From Hydrogenophaga taeniospiralis CCUG 15921 (lineage in GTDB: Bacteria; Pseudomonadota; Gammaproteobacteria; Burkholderiales; Burkholderiaceae_C), in the NCBI RefSeq assembly GCF_001592305.1, contig NZ_BCWR01000024.1:1-64000 (forward strand): DNA of 64,000 bases, written 5' to 3'. A program made the translations under genes and the position numbers. The notes beneath the pieces are model-generated. The model was given only the letters and a program-made list of their open reading frames with translations. It was not told the DNA's origin and searched no databases. Shown here piece after piece: positions 1 through 11,336 of the stretch. How positions within the stretch are numbered: position 1 is the stretch's first letter; every line of letters begins with the position of its first letter.

Positions 1-75
1 TTTTTTGACTTTGTCAAAGTTCGCTAAAAAAGTTTTGTTTTGGTGAACCCCCTGCCCTTGGGTTCATGGACTGGG

Positions 76-89
76 CATACATATGTATG
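76..89. promoter_or_regulatory. 14-bp perfect palindrome upstream of uup
   Basis: The sequence CATACATATGTATG reads identically on both strands and lies about 110 bp before the uup start. A perfect AT-rich palindrome in GC-rich DNA suggests a site for a dimeric regulator. No known regulator is identified, so the function is inference. Confidence 0.35.
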
Positions 90-92
90 GAG

Positions 93-129
93 TGGCGCTC
101 CCAGCAGGAGCCCCTGCATGGGAGCGCCA
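93..129. other. Long hairpin in the uup leader region
   Basis: The arms TGGCGCTCCCA (93-103) and TGGGAGCGCCA (119-129) are perfectly complementary. An inner GCAG/CTGC pairing lengthens the stem. No T-run follows on either side, so it is not a classical intrinsic terminator. It could be the end of a gene outside the window or a structured 5' UTR of uup. A second small inverted repeat, TTTGAC-TTT-GTCAAA, lies at 4-18. Confidence 0.4.
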
Positions 130-195
130 TCTACCCAATGATGCATCACCTCATGCGCAGGGATAATCTGCGTCACTTCTGACTCTCACCTTCCC

Positions 196-2091
196 ATGGC
201 ACTTATCACTCTGTTGAATGCGCAACTGGCTTATGGCCATGTTGCGCTGCTTGATCACACCGACTTTGCGCTCGAGGTCCAGGAACGCGTGGGGTTGATC
301 GGGCGCAACGGCACCGGCAAGTCCTCGCTGCTGAAGATACTTGCCGGCCTTGAGAAGCCTGATGACGGCACCCTGCAAATCCAGACCGGGCTGCGGGTGG
401 CCTATGTGCCCCAGGAACCCATTCTGGATCTGCAAAGCTCGGTGTTCGAAGCCGCCAGCCTGGGCTTGGCCGATGCCCAGGCCGCGCGCGATCTCTATCT
501 GAGTGGTGCCGACGGCCTGGATCTGGACGCCCTGCAAAACCGCATTGAGGCGCTGGACGCCTGGAACTGGGAACAACGGGTGGAGGAAACGCTGCACCGG
601 CTGCATCTGGAGCCCGATGTGCGGGTGGGCGAACTCTCCGGTGGCAACAAAAAGCGCGTGGCACTGGCCCAGGCGCTGGTGAGCCGCCCGGATGTGCTGC
701 TGCTGGACGAGCCGACCAACCACCTGGATCTGGACAGCATCACCTGGCTGGAGGATCTGCTGCTGGAATACCCCGGCAGTGTGGTGACCATCAGCCATGA
801 CCGCGCCTTTCTGGACCGGGTGGCCACGCGCATGGTGGAACTGGACCGCGGGCGCCTGCTGAGCTACCCCGGCAATTTCGCGCAATACCAACTGCTCAAG
901 GAAGAACAGCTGGCGCAGGAAGCGGTGATCAACGCGCGCGCCGACAAGCTGCTGGCCCAGGAAGAGGTGTGGATCCGCAAGGGCGTGGAAGCGCGCCGCA
1001 CCCGTGCGCAAGGCCGGATCACCCGCCTGGAGCGGCTGCGTGCCCAGCGCGAGCAGCGCCGCAACACCCTGGGCAGCGTGAAGCTGGAGGTGGCCAGCGG
1101 CAACGCCAGCGGCAAGATCGTCGCCGAGCTCGACCGCATCAGCAAGTCGTTCCCGGGCGCGGACGGCGGGCAACGCACCGTGATCCGCGATTTCACGGCC
1201 ACCATCCTGCGCGGCGACAAGATCGGTCTGATCGGGCCCAACGGCGCGGGCAAGACCACTTTGCTGAAGATCATCCTGGGGGAACTGGCGCCCGACAGCG
1301 GCACCGTGCGCCAGGGCAGCAAACAGACGGTGGCGTACTTTGACCAGATGCGCGACCAGATCGACCTCGACGCCACGCTGGAGGATTTCATCAGCCCCGG
1401 CAGCGAGTGGATCGAGATCGGCAACAAGCGCACCCACGTCAAGAGCTATCTGAGCGACTTCCTCTTTTCCCCGGCCCGCGCCAACGCGCCAGTGCGCACC
1501 CTCTCGGGTGGCGAACGCAATCGATTGCTGCTGGCCCGACTGTTCGCGCGCCCGGCCAACGTGCTGGTGCTGGACGAACCGACCAACGATCTGGACATCG
1601 ATACCCTGGAGCTGCTGGAGGACCTGCTGCAGCAGTACGAGGGCACGGTGTTCCTGGTCAGCCACGACCGGCGCTTTCTCGACAACGTGGTCACCAGCAC
1701 ACTGGTGTCCGAGGGCGAGGGGCGCTGGCGCGAATACGTGGGCGACGTGCAGGACTGGTTGACCCAGTCGGCCCGTGCCGAGGCCTTGCAGCGCGATCGC
1801 ACGCCGGCGGCCACCACGTCCGGTCCTCCTGCAACGCCCGCACCCGCCAAAACGCCCAGCGTTACGGCCAAACCGAAGCTGAGTTACAAGGAGCAGCGCG
1901 AATTCGATGCGCTGCCCGCGCGCATCGCCGCGCTCGAAGCCGAGCAAGGTGACATCGACCGCGCTCTCGCCGACGGTCAACTTTTTGCCACGGACCCCGC
2001 ACGCGCCGCTCAACTTGGCGCCCGGCATGCCGATATCGAGACGGAGTGGCTGCAGGCTCTGGAGCGCTGGGAGGCGCTCGGCGGCAGCTGA
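196..2091 (+). CDS. uup: ABC-F family ATPase Uup
   Basis: Soluble 631-residue protein with two ABC ATPase domains and no membrane segments, as expected for ABC-F proteins, which act on ribosomes or nucleic acids rather than in transport. The first Walker A (GRNGTGKS) is at about residues 36-43 and its signature is LSGGNKKR followed by LLLDEPTNHLD. The second domain has GPNGAGKT, LSGGERNR and VLDEPTNDLD. A charged linker separates the domains. The C-terminal 70 residues form a coiled-coil-like tail preceded by a low-complexity Pro/Ala stretch, which is diagnostic of Uup rather than EttA or YheS. Uup is linked to tolerance of branched DNA and precise transposon excision in E. coli. The ATG at 196 gives the full family length; no strong ribosome site precedes it. 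Confidence 0.93.
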   Translation: MALITLLNAQLAYGHVALLDHTDFALEVQERVGLIGRNGTGKSSLLKILAGLEKPDDGTLQIQTGLRVAYVPQEPILDLQSSVFEAASLGLADAQAARDLYLSGADGLDLDALQNRIEALDAWNWEQRVEETLHRLHLEPDVRVGELSGGNKKRVALAQALVSRPDVLLLDEPTNHLDLDSITWLEDLLLEYPGSVVTISHDRAFLDRVATRMVELDRGRLLSYPGNFAQYQLLKEEQLAQEAVINARADKLLAQEEVWIRKGVEARRTRAQGRITRLERLRAQREQRRNTLGSVKLEVASGNASGKIVAELDRISKSFPGADGGQRTVIRDFTATILRGDKIGLIGPNGAGKTTLLKIILGELAPDSGTVRQGSKQTVAYFDQMRDQIDLDATLEDFISPGSEWIEIGNKRTHVKSYLSDFLFSPARANAPVRTLSGGERNRLLLARLFARPANVLVLDEPTNDLDIDTLELLEDLLQQYEGTVFLVSHDRRFLDNVVTSTLVSEGEGRWREYVGDVQDWLTQSARAEALQRDRTPAATTSGPPATPAPAKTPSVTAKPKLSYKEQREFDALPARIAALEAEQGDIDRALADGQLFATDPARAAQLGARHADIETEWLQALERWEALGGS

Positions 2092-2128
2092 CGCCTTTCG
2101 TGCCAGGACCGCACGCAGCCCGTCTTTC

Positions 2129-4280
<2,152 letters not shown>

Positions 4281-4306
<26 letters not shown>

Positions 4307-5750
4307 AGACGCGCCAGAAGGCCGCGTCCTGCGTGGTCGCGAAATTGATGCGCATGAGCGTGCTGGGCGCGCGCGCGGCGTGGAACAAGGCGCCGGGCGC
4401 GAGCAGATAGCCCTCGTCCAGCATGCGCTGCGCCAACACATCGGTGTCCACGCCGGTGTCCACCCAGCCAAACAGGCCCGTGGGTTCGGCCGCGAAACGG
4501 CAGCCCGCCGCCAGCGCCAGCTTCACGCTGCGCGCACGCGCCGCATCCAGCCGGGTGCGGATGCGCTCGGCATGGCGCCGCAACTGCCCCTGCTCGATGC
4601 ACAGCGCCAGGGCCTTCTCCAGCAGGGCCGGCGTGGTCAGCGTGGCCAGCAGCTTGGTGTCCAGCAAAGGCTCCACCAGGGCGGGCGGCGCGGCCAGGAA
4701 GCCTATGCGCCAGTTGGGCGCAAGGATCTTGGCGAAGCCGCTGACGTAGATCGTGCGCTGCAGCCCGTCCAGCGCACTCAGGCGCGTGGCGTGTTCGGGC
4801 GCGATGTGGCTGTAGGTGTCGTCCTCGACGATGTGGAAGTCGTGCTGGTTGGCCAGCTGCAGCACACGGTGCGCGCTGCCGGGCGAGAGGCAGTAGCCGG
4901 TGGGGTTGTGGAACACGCTCACGCTCACATAGAGCTTGGGCTTGTGCACCTCGCAGTACTTTGCCATCACCTCCAGGTCGGGGCCGTCGGCACGGCGCGG
5001 CACGGGCAGGATGTGCATGCCCAGCGCCGAGAGCCGCGCGAACTCCACCGCCCAGCCGGGCTCCTCCACCATCACCGGATCGCCCGCGCGCAGCAGCGTG
5101 CGGCTGACGATGTCCAGCGCGTGGGTGGCGCCCACGGTGGTGATGATGTGTTCGGGCGCGGTGAGCACGTTCAGCGAGGCCAGTTTCTTGGCCAGCACGC
5201 GGCGCAGCCCGCCGTCGCCCAGCGGCTCGCCGTATTGCAGGGAAAAGTCCTGCAGCGCGCGCGTGCCCGTGACCTTGCGCACGGCCGCCGGCATGAAGGT
5301 CGATTCGAGCCACTCGGGCGGAAACACGCCCATGCCGGGCTGGGGCTTGTTGCTGATCTTGTGGAACATGCCGCGGATCAGCGCGGTGGCGTTGACCGGA
5401 GGCGCATTGGGCCCGGGGCCGCGCATGGCCATCCAGTGGGCGGTGTTCCAGTTGGCCGCCGCGATGCCCGCCTGTCCGGGCTCGAGCCCCGTCTGCGTGG
5501 CCTGGTCCGCGCGCTCCGGCGCCGACTCCCGCACGAAAAAGCCGCGGTTCTTGCGCGCCTCCACCAGCCCCTGCGCCAGCAACTGGTCGTAGGCGGCCAC
5601 CACGGTGGATGGGCTCACGTCGTGCTGCAGCGCGCACTGGCGCACCGAGGGCAGGCGCGCACCGGGCGCCATCAACCGGTTGCGGATGCGCTCGGCGAAA
5701 CGCGTCGCCAACTGCTCGGTCAGGGACTGCGTGGAAGACTTCATCAACAT
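4281..5750 (-). CDS. MocR/GntR-type regulator with aminotransferase domain
   Basis: A 489-residue MocR-subfamily transcription factor: an N-terminal GntR winged helix (about 5-75) joined by a linker to a fold-type I aminotransferase-like domain (about 120-489) that binds PLP and senses an amine or amino acid. The helix-turn-helix region reads ARLPSVRQCALQHDVSPSTV. The PLP lysine is K341 in SGFAKILAPNWRIGF, and FHNPTGY is present. It ends 26 nt inside the end of the preceding kinase gene, tail to tail. It is divergent from the LysE/EamA cassette across a 156-bp region with repeated ACTGTA motifs, so it probably controls that cassette. The ATG at 5750 is chosen because the GntR domain begins immediately after; an in-frame ATG at 5744 is also possible. 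PdxR-like function is an alternative. Confidence 0.85.
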
Positions 5751-5774
5751 GGTGGCGCATCCTGGGGGGCGTGT

Positions 5775-5840
5775 CTGTACTGTCACGACGAACCATACAG
5801 TTGGTCGTCTGCACTGGTTAACTGTACTGATTGTGTACTG
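5775..5840. promoter_or_regulatory. Repeated ACTGTA-type motifs in the MocR/LysE divergent region
   Basis: CTGTACTG occurs at 5775-5782 and 5822-5829, TGTACTG at 5834-5840, and a related inverted copy CCATACAG at 5793-5800. MocR regulators bind repeated half-sites, often direct repeats, in divergent promoter regions. Position and repetition fit an operator for the adjacent regulator. Binding is inferred. Confidence 0.5.
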
Positions 5841-5906
5841 CTTTGAAAGATTACATTGAACCCCATCGATTGACAAGACCGACCGAACCACCGCCCCACC
5901 CCGCCC

Positions 5907-6545
5907 ATGAGCGCCTCCGAGCTGACCGCCCTGCTGCTGTTTTGCACTGCGATGAGTTTTTCGCCGGGGCCGAACACGACGCTGTCCACTGCGCTGGCGG
6001 CCAACCTGGGCCTGCGGCGCGCCCTGCGCTTTTGCCTGGCGGTGCCCGCGGGCTGGACCCTGCTGATGCTGGCCACTGGCCTGGGGCTGGGCGCGCTGAT
6101 CACCGGCGTGCCGGCGCTGCGCTGGGGCGTCACGCTGCTGGGCGTGGTCTACATGCTGTGGCTGGCCTGGAAGCTGGCCGGCGCGGGGCAGCTTTCGCAG
6201 GTGGACGCGTCGCGCCTGAACGTGGGCTTCTGGCAGGGCGTGGGCCTGCAGTTCCTGAACATCAAGGCCTGGATGCTGGCGCTCACGCTCACCGCGGGCT
6301 GGGTGGTCAACGCGGCCGGGCAGCCCGCGGACAACCCGGGGCAGCGCCTGGCCATCATCTGCGGCGTGATGGTGGGCTTCGCCTTCAGCAGCAACTTCCT
6401 CTACGCCCTGGTCGGCTCGCTGCTGCGCCAGTGGCTGGCGCAGGGCCGGCGCCTGCTGTGGTTCAACCGTGTGCTGGCCCTGGTGCTGGTGGTCACGGCC
6501 CTGTGGATGCTGATGGTGGGAGCGCAGCAAGGGGGCCGGCCATGA
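5907..6545 (+). CDS. LysE/RhtB family amino-acid exporter
   Basis: A 212-residue inner-membrane protein with about six hydrophobic segments. The family hallmark SFSPGPNTT lies in the first helix region (about residues 18-26). LysE/RhtB proteins export amino acids such as lysine, threonine or homoserine. It is the first gene of the rightward cassette and its stop overlaps the next start (ATGA), indicating translational coupling to the EamA permease. Divergence from a PLP-binding MocR regulator suggests induction by an amino acid or amine. The substrate cannot be told from sequence. Confidence 0.85.
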   Translation: MSASELTALLLFCTAMSFSPGPNTTLSTALAANLGLRRALRFCLAVPAGWTLLMLATGLGLGALITGVPALRWGVTLLGVVYMLWLAWKLAGAGQLSQVDASRLNVGFWQGVGLQFLNIKAWMLALTLTAGWVVNAAGQPADNPGQRLAIICGVMVGFAFSSNFLYALVGSLLRQWLAQGRRLLWFNRVLALVLVVTALWMLMVGAQQGGRP

Positions 6546-7456
6546 ATGCCGCCCAGGAAAAGGAAGCCCTGCTCTGGGGGTTGGTGGGCGTGGCCCTGTT
6601 TGCCGCCACGCTGCCGATGACGCGGCTGGCCGTGGGCAGCGCCGAGGCGCCGCAGCTCTCGCCCTGGTTCGTCACCTTCGGGCGCGCGGCGGTGGCGGGC
6701 GTGTTGTCCTTGTTGTATCTGTTGTGGCAACGCGCCCAAGGGCAGCTCAAGGTACCGCGAAAGGCCGAGTGGCCGCTGGTGGGCATGACCGCGTTTGGCG
6801 TGATCGTGGGCTTCCCGCTGTTTCTGGCGCTGGCGCTGCGGCACGTGCCCAGCACCCATGGCGCGGTGGTCACGGCGCTGCTGCCGCTGTCCACGGCCGT
6901 TCTGGGCGCGCTGTGGTTCCGCCAGCGGCCCTCCCCCGGTTTCTGGGCCTGCGCGGTGCTGGGCAGCGGGCTGGTGCTGGCCTACATGGTGTGGCGCGCG
7001 GGCGGGCTGTACCTGGGCGCGGCCAACATCTACCTCCTCATCGCCATGACCACGGGCGCCTTTGGCTACATCGGCGGCGCACGCCTCACGCCGCGGCTGG
7101 GCGCCGAACAGGTGATCTGCTGGGTGCTCATGAGCAGCCTGCCGCTCACCCTCCCGATGGCCTGGCTGTTTGCGCCGGCCGACGTGGCGGCCATCGCGGC
7201 CGTCAGCTGGTGGGGTTTCGTCTATGTGGCGCTGTTCTCCATGTGGATCGGCTTCTTCGCCTGGTACCGCGCGCTGGCGCTTGGCGCGGTGCGCGTGAGC
7301 CAGATCCAGCTGGTGCAGCCGTTCCTGAGCCTGCTGTTTGCCGTGCCGCTGGTGGGCGAACGGCTGGACGGGGTGACGCTGGTCTTCGCCCTGGCGGTGA
7401 TCGCCACCGTCTACGCCGGGAAAAAGATGCCCGTGCACCAGAAGGTTCCCGCATGA
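6542..7456 (+). CDS. EamA/DMT superfamily permease
   Basis: A 304-residue membrane protein with about ten hydrophobic helices arranged as two EamA repeats (about 12-145 and 155-295), typical of drug/metabolite exporters. The start codon overlaps the LysE stop by 4 nt, giving full family length. Paired LysE and EamA exporters in one transcript suggest efflux of related small metabolites. Substrate unknown. Confidence 0.85.
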   Translation: MNAAQEKEALLWGLVGVALFAATLPMTRLAVGSAEAPQLSPWFVTFGRAAVAGVLSLLYLLWQRAQGQLKVPRKAEWPLVGMTAFGVIVGFPLFLALALRHVPSTHGAVVTALLPLSTAVLGALWFRQRPSPGFWACAVLGSGLVLAYMVWRAGGLYLGAANIYLLIAMTTGAFGYIGGARLTPRLGAEQVICWVLMSSLPLTLPMAWLFAPADVAAIAAVSWWGFVYVALFSMWIGFFAWYRALALGAVRVSQIQLVQPFLSLLFAVPLVGERLDGVTLVFALAVIATVYAGKKMPVHQKVPA

Positions 7457-7541
7457 ACGCCGCCCGGCCGCTCCGAAGTCGCTCAGCGCCGGCCGGGTTC
7501 GCGGTGGGTATCGAAACCTGCGTTTCCGTGAGGGACTGAAC

Positions 7542-7871
7542 ATGCAGCTGCACCACATCCCTTTTGACACCACCGATTGGTCGTCCCTGCCACGCGAGGA
7601 AAAAAGCGCCCAGGCCGGCCAGGCCTTCTGGCGTACCCGGCAGCTGGGCGACGTGCGCGTGCGCATGGTCGAATACACCCCCGGCTACGTGTCGGACCAC
7701 TGGTGCACCAAGGGCCACATCCTGCTGTGCCTGAGCGGAGAGCTGCACACTGAGCTGGAAGACGGCCGCCGCTTCACGCTGACACCCGGCATGAGCTACC
7801 AGGTGGCCGACAGCGCCGAACCGCACCGATCCAGCGCGCCTCAGGGCGCCACCCTTTTCATTGTTGATTGA
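7542..7871 (+). CDS. DHCW-motif cupin fold protein
   Basis: A 109-residue single-domain cupin. The motif DHWCTKGH (about residues 47-54) and the later glycine-rich turn (SGELHTELEDG) match small cupins annotated for a D-H-C/W motif near the metal site; here the order reads D-H-W-C. These proteins may bind a metal, but their biochemical role is not established. It lies 85 nt after the EamA gene and 28 nt before the aminotransferase, so it is probably co-transcribed. Confidence 0.72.
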   Translation: MQLHHIPFDTTDWSSLPREEKSAQAGQAFWRTRQLGDVRVRMVEYTPGYVSDHWCTKGHILLCLSGELHTELEDGRRFTLTPGMSYQVADSAEPHRSSAPQGATLFIVD

Positions 7872-7899
7872 CTGAACGACCGAACGACCGGAGATGCAC

Positions 7900-9111
7900 A
7901 TGAAACCCAACGATCTGCCCATGGCCAACCCCTGGACCCTCGCGCGCCGCGCCGAGCGCATGAACCCCTCGGTGATCCGCGAAATCCTCAAAGTCACCGA
8001 GAAGCCCGGCATCATCAGCTTCGCGGGCGGCCTGCCCTCGCCCAAGACCTTCCCGGTCGACGCCTTCGCCGAGGCCTGCGCCCAGGTGCTGCGCACCGAC
8101 GGCCGCGCCGCCCTGCAGTACGCCTCGAGCGAAGGCTATGCGCCGCTGCGCGAGATGATCGCGGCCCAGTTGCCCTGGGACGTGGACCCGGCGCAGGTGC
8201 TCATCACCACCGGCAGCCAGCAGGGCCTGGACCTGGTGGCCAAGGTGCTGATCGACTCGGGCAGCCGCGTGCTGGTGGAGACGCCGACCTACCTGGGTGC
8301 CCTGCAGGCCTTCGCCCCGATGGAGCCGGAGGTGGTAAGCGTGGCCAGCGACGCCGAGGGCGTGGACGTGGACGACCTCGAGCGCAAGACCGGCCACGGC
8401 GCCGAGCGCGCCCGCTTCCTCTACGTGCTGCCCAATTTCCAGAACCCCACCGGCCGCACCATGAGCGAGGCGCGGCGCCAGGCGCTGGTGGAGCGCGCAG
8501 CGGCCATCGGCCTGCCGCTGGTGGAAGACAACCCCTACGGCGACCTGTGGTTCGACCAGCCGCCCCCGAAGCCACTGACCGCGCGCCACCCCGAAGGCTG
8601 CATCTACCTGGGCTCGTTCTCCAAGGTGCTCGCGCCCGGCCTGCGGCTCGGTTATGTGGTCGCGCCCAAGGCCATCATGCCCAAGCTGCTGCAGGCCAAG
8701 CAGGCAGCCGATCTGCACAGCCCCAGCTTCAACCAGCGCATGGTGGCCGAGGTGCTGAAAGACGGTTTCCTGGAGCGCCACGTGCCCACCATCCGCGCGC
8801 TGTACAAGCGCCAGTGCGCCGCGATGCTCGATGCGCTGAAGACCGAAATGGCCGGCCTGAACGTGCAGTGGAACTCGCCCGATGGCGGCATGTTCCTCTG
8901 GGTGCGCCTGCCCGAAGGCATGAGCGCGGTGGAGCTGCTGCCCAAGGCGGTGGATAAGGGCGTGGCCTTCGTGCCGGGCGCCGCGTTCTACGCGAGCGAA
9001 CCGGACCCGCGCGCGCTGCGCCTGTCGTTCGTCACCGCCAGCGTGGAGCAGATCCACATCGGCGTGGCCGCGCTGGCCCAGGCGATCCGGGAACAACAGC
9101 AACCAGGCTGA
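7900..9111 (+). CDS. PLP-dependent aminotransferase (class I/II, 2-aminoadipate type)
   Basis: A 403-residue fold-type I aminotransferase. The PLP lysine is K242 in GSFSKVLAPGLRLG, with YVLPNFQNPTG and VEDNPYGDLWF in canonical places. Closest in character to LysN/ARO8-like 2-aminoadipate or broad amino-acid aminotransferases. Two ATGs compete: 7894 has GGAG directly against it, while 7900 sits six bases after GGAG, so 7900 is preferred. Within the operon it could deaminate the amino acid that the neighbouring LysE/EamA pair exports. The exact substrate is unknown. Confidence 0.82.
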   Translation: MKPNDLPMANPWTLARRAERMNPSVIREILKVTEKPGIISFAGGLPSPKTFPVDAFAEACAQVLRTDGRAALQYASSEGYAPLREMIAAQLPWDVDPAQVLITTGSQQGLDLVAKVLIDSGSRVLVETPTYLGALQAFAPMEPEVVSVASDAEGVDVDDLERKTGHGAERARFLYVLPNFQNPTGRTMSEARRQALVERAAAIGLPLVEDNPYGDLWFDQPPPKPLTARHPEGCIYLGSFSKVLAPGLRLGYVVAPKAIMPKLLQAKQAADLHSPSFNQRMVAEVLKDGFLERHVPTIRALYKRQCAAMLDALKTEMAGLNVQWNSPDGGMFLWVRLPEGMSAVELLPKAVDKGVAFVPGAAFYASEPDPRALRLSFVTASVEQIHIGVAALAQAIREQQQPG

Positions 9112-9116
9112 GCACC

Positions 9117-9734
9117 ATGCTGCGCATCTGGGGTCGCCTGAGTTCGATCAACGTGCGCAAAGTGGTGTTGTGCGCGCAGCTGCTCGGGCTGCCGTTCGAG
9201 CGCACCGACGCGGGCCTGAGCTTTGGCGTCGTGGACACGCCGGACTACCGCGCCTGGAACCCCAACGGCCTGGTGCCGCTGCTGCAGGACGGCGACTTCA
9301 CGCTCTGGGAGTCGAACGTGATCGTGCGCTACCTGTGTTGCCGCGAAGGCTCGGCCCTGTACCCGCAGGACCTGCAACAGCGCTTCAACGCCGAGCGCTG
9401 GATGGACTGGCAGCAGACCACGCTGAACCCGGCGGGCAGCCCCGGCTTCAAACAGTGGATTCGCACGCCGGCCGCGCAGCGCGACCCGAAGGTGATCGCC
9501 GCCTCGGTGGCCGCCACCGAGCCGCTGTTCCAGCAACTCGACGACCACCTCGCCCTCCACGCCTTCATGGCGGGCGACGCGCTCACCATGGCCGACATCC
9601 CCATCGCCTGCGAAGTACACCGCTGGTGGGGCCTGCCCCAGCCGCGCCCGGCCTGGCCCCACCTTCAACGCTGGTACGCGCACTGGCTGGCCCACCCGGC
9701 CAGCCGCGGCGTGCTGGACCAGCCTTTGTCCTGA
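9117..9734 (+). CDS. Glutathione S-transferase family protein
   Basis: A 205-residue cytosolic protein with an N-terminal thioredoxin-like GST domain (about 1-80, with LSSINVRKV near the usual catalytic Ser/Cys position and the cis-Pro region LVPLLQDG followed by WESNVIVRYL) and an alpha-helical C-terminal domain ending in the conserved TMADIPIAC segment. It starts 5 nt after the aminotransferase stop. GSTs in such clusters may detoxify reactive carbonyl intermediates; the substrate is not known. Confidence 0.85.
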   Translation: MLRIWGRLSSINVRKVVLCAQLLGLPFERTDAGLSFGVVDTPDYRAWNPNGLVPLLQDGDFTLWESNVIVRYLCCREGSALYPQDLQQRFNAERWMDWQQTTLNPAGSPGFKQWIRTPAAQRDPKVIAASVAATEPLFQQLDDHLALHAFMAGDALTMADIPIACEVHRWWGLPQPRPAWPHLQRWYAHWLAHPASRGVLDQPLS

Positions 9735-9749
9735 CCCTGGAGACACCCC

Positions 9750-10625
9750 ATGCAGCAACGCCCGTTCAAACAGGTGGACGTGTTCACCACCACCCCCTAC
9801 CGCGGCAACCCGCTGGGCGTGGTGCTCGATGGCACCGGCCTGTCGGCCGCCGAGATGCAGCATTTCACCAACTGGACCAATCTCTCGGAATGCAGCTTCC
9901 TGCTGCCGCCCACACCCGAGGGCGCGGCCGCCGGCGCGGACTATCGCGTGCGCATCTTCTGCCCGGGCCGCGAGCTGCCGTTCGCCGGCCACCCCACGCT
10001 GGGCAGTTGCCACGCCTGGCTGGAAGCGGGCGGTGTGCCGCGCGCTGAACACGTGGTGCAGGAATGTGGTGTGGGCCTGGTGCGGCTGCGGCGCGATGGT
10101 CAACGGCTGGCGTTTGCGGCGCCGCCGCTGATCAAGAGCGGTCCACTGCCCGAAGAAGACGTGGCGCTGATCGCGCGCGGCCTGGGTGTGGCGCGCGGCG
10201 ACATCACCGCCCACGCCTGGTGCGACAACGGACCGAACTGGCGCGGCGTGATGCTGCGAAGCGCCGAGCAGGTGCTGGCCCTCCAGCCCGACGGCGCGGT
10301 GCTGGCGGGGCTGGACATCGGCGTGGTGGGGCCGCGCGGCAAGGTCGGCGTGGTCGGAGCCCACGACGAACACGACACGCAGTTCGAAGTGCGCGCCTTC
10401 TTCCCCGGCAACAACGGCCTGTGTGAAGACCCGGTGACCGGCAGTCTGAACGCCGCGCTCGCGCAATGGCTGATCGGCGCCGGCCTGGCGCCCGAGCGCT
10501 ACGTGGCCGCGCAGGGCACGGCGATGGCGCGCGAAGGCCGCGTGCACGTCGAGCGCGAAGCCAGCGGCAGCATCTGGGTCGGCGGCGCCTCCGTCACCTG
10601 CATCGCCGGGCACGTGACGCTGTGA
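9750..10625 (+). CDS. PhzF family isomerase/epimerase-like protein
   Basis: A 291-residue protein with the two-lobed diaminopimelate-epimerase fold of the PhzF family. RGNPLGVV (about 18-25), the catalytic-type Glu47 in NLSECSF, the phosphate/carboxylate loop PFAGHPTLGS and EDPVTGSLNAAL are all in order. PhzF of phenazine synthesis isomerises DHHA, but most relatives outside phenazine clusters have unknown substrates and no phz genes are nearby. Spacing of 15 nt from the GST gene and a 4-nt overlap with the next gene support one transcript. Confidence 0.85.
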   Translation: MQQRPFKQVDVFTTTPYRGNPLGVVLDGTGLSAAEMQHFTNWTNLSECSFLLPPTPEGAAAGADYRVRIFCPGRELPFAGHPTLGSCHAWLEAGGVPRAEHVVQECGVGLVRLRRDGQRLAFAAPPLIKSGPLPEEDVALIARGLGVARGDITAHAWCDNGPNWRGVMLRSAEQVLALQPDGAVLAGLDIGVVGPRGKVGVVGAHDEHDTQFEVRAFFPGNNGLCEDPVTGSLNAALAQWLIGAGLAPERYVAAQGTAMAREGRVHVEREASGSIWVGGASVTCIAGHVTL

Positions 10626-11317
10626 GCGCACAGCCACACGCCCAGATCGACCACCTTGTGGTGGCCGCGCGCACGCTGGACGAGGGGGTCGCCTGGTGCG
10701 AAGCCACGCTGGGCGTGACGCCCGGCCCGGGCGGGGAACACGCGCTCTTCGGCACGCACAACCGCCTGCTGCGGCTGGCCTGCGCGAGCGCGCCGCGCGC
10801 CTACCTGGAGATCATCGCGGTGAACCCGCAGGCCACACCGCCGCGTCTGGCCGGGCGCAAGCGCTGGTTCGACCTGGACGACCCAGCGCTGCAAGAGCGG
10901 CTGGCGCAACACGGGCCGCAACTGGTGCACTGGGTGGCCAGCGTGCCCGACATCGAAGCGGCCCACGCCCGTCTGCAGGCGCTCGGCATGGGGCGCGGCC
11001 CGGTGATCGGCGCCTCGCGCCCCACACCGCAGGGCCTGCTGCAATGGCGCATCACCGTGCGCGACGACGGCCAGCGCCTGTTCGACGGCGCGCTGCCCAC
11101 GCTGATCCAGTGGGGCGACACACACCCGGCCGCGTCCATGCCCCACAGCGGCCTGACGCTGCAAGCCCTCACCCTCGCCCACCCCGAAGCGCCGCGGCTG
11201 CAGCAAGCGCTGGTCGCGGTCTGCCTGGACGGTGTGGCCGTGGCGCCGGGCCCGGCCGCGCTCACCGCACAGCTTGACACGCCCCAAGGCCCGCGCACCC
11301 TCGCCTCGCTGTTCTGA
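10622..11317 (+). CDS. Glyoxalase-like (VOC) domain protein
   Basis: A 231-residue protein beginning AQIDHLVVAARTLDEG, the first beta strand of a glyoxalase/bleomycin-resistance-type (glyoxalase_3-like) domain with a metal-site-type histidine; HALFGTHNRLLRL and YLEIIAVNP follow as in this family. It begins with GTG at 10622, overlapping the PhzF stop (GTGA), which restores the normal N terminus; longer upstream frames add nonsense sequence. Role is unknown; possibly handling of a reactive aldehyde in the cassette. Confidence 0.75.
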   Translation: MSAQPHAQIDHLVVAARTLDEGVAWCEATLGVTPGPGGEHALFGTHNRLLRLACASAPRAYLEIIAVNPQATPPRLAGRKRWFDLDDPALQERLAQHGPQLVHWVASVPDIEAAHARLQALGMGRGPVIGASRPTPQGLLQWRITVRDDGQRLFDGALPTLIQWGDTHPAASMPHSGLTLQALTLAHPEAPRLQQALVAVCLDGVAVAPGPAALTAQLDTPQGPRTLASLF

Positions 11318-11336
11318 CGCCTCCCTTTTTCAATTT

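Noticed and set aside
93..129. Leader hairpin as an intrinsic terminator
   Set aside because: No T-run follows on either strand.
1907..2128. Upstream extension of the hybrid kinase inside uup
   Set aside because: It overlaps uup by 185 nt and adds no domain; ATG 2129 begins the coiled coil.
7453..7539. 28-codon frame overlapping the EamA stop
   Set aside because: ATG overlap is present, but there is no separate ribosome site, no similarity that I recognise, and the Arg/Ala-rich peptide looks like ordinary GC-rich sequence.
9750..10625. Phenazine biosynthesis because of the PhzF homolog
   Set aside because: No other phz genes are nearby, and PhzF-like proteins are common outside phenazine pathways.
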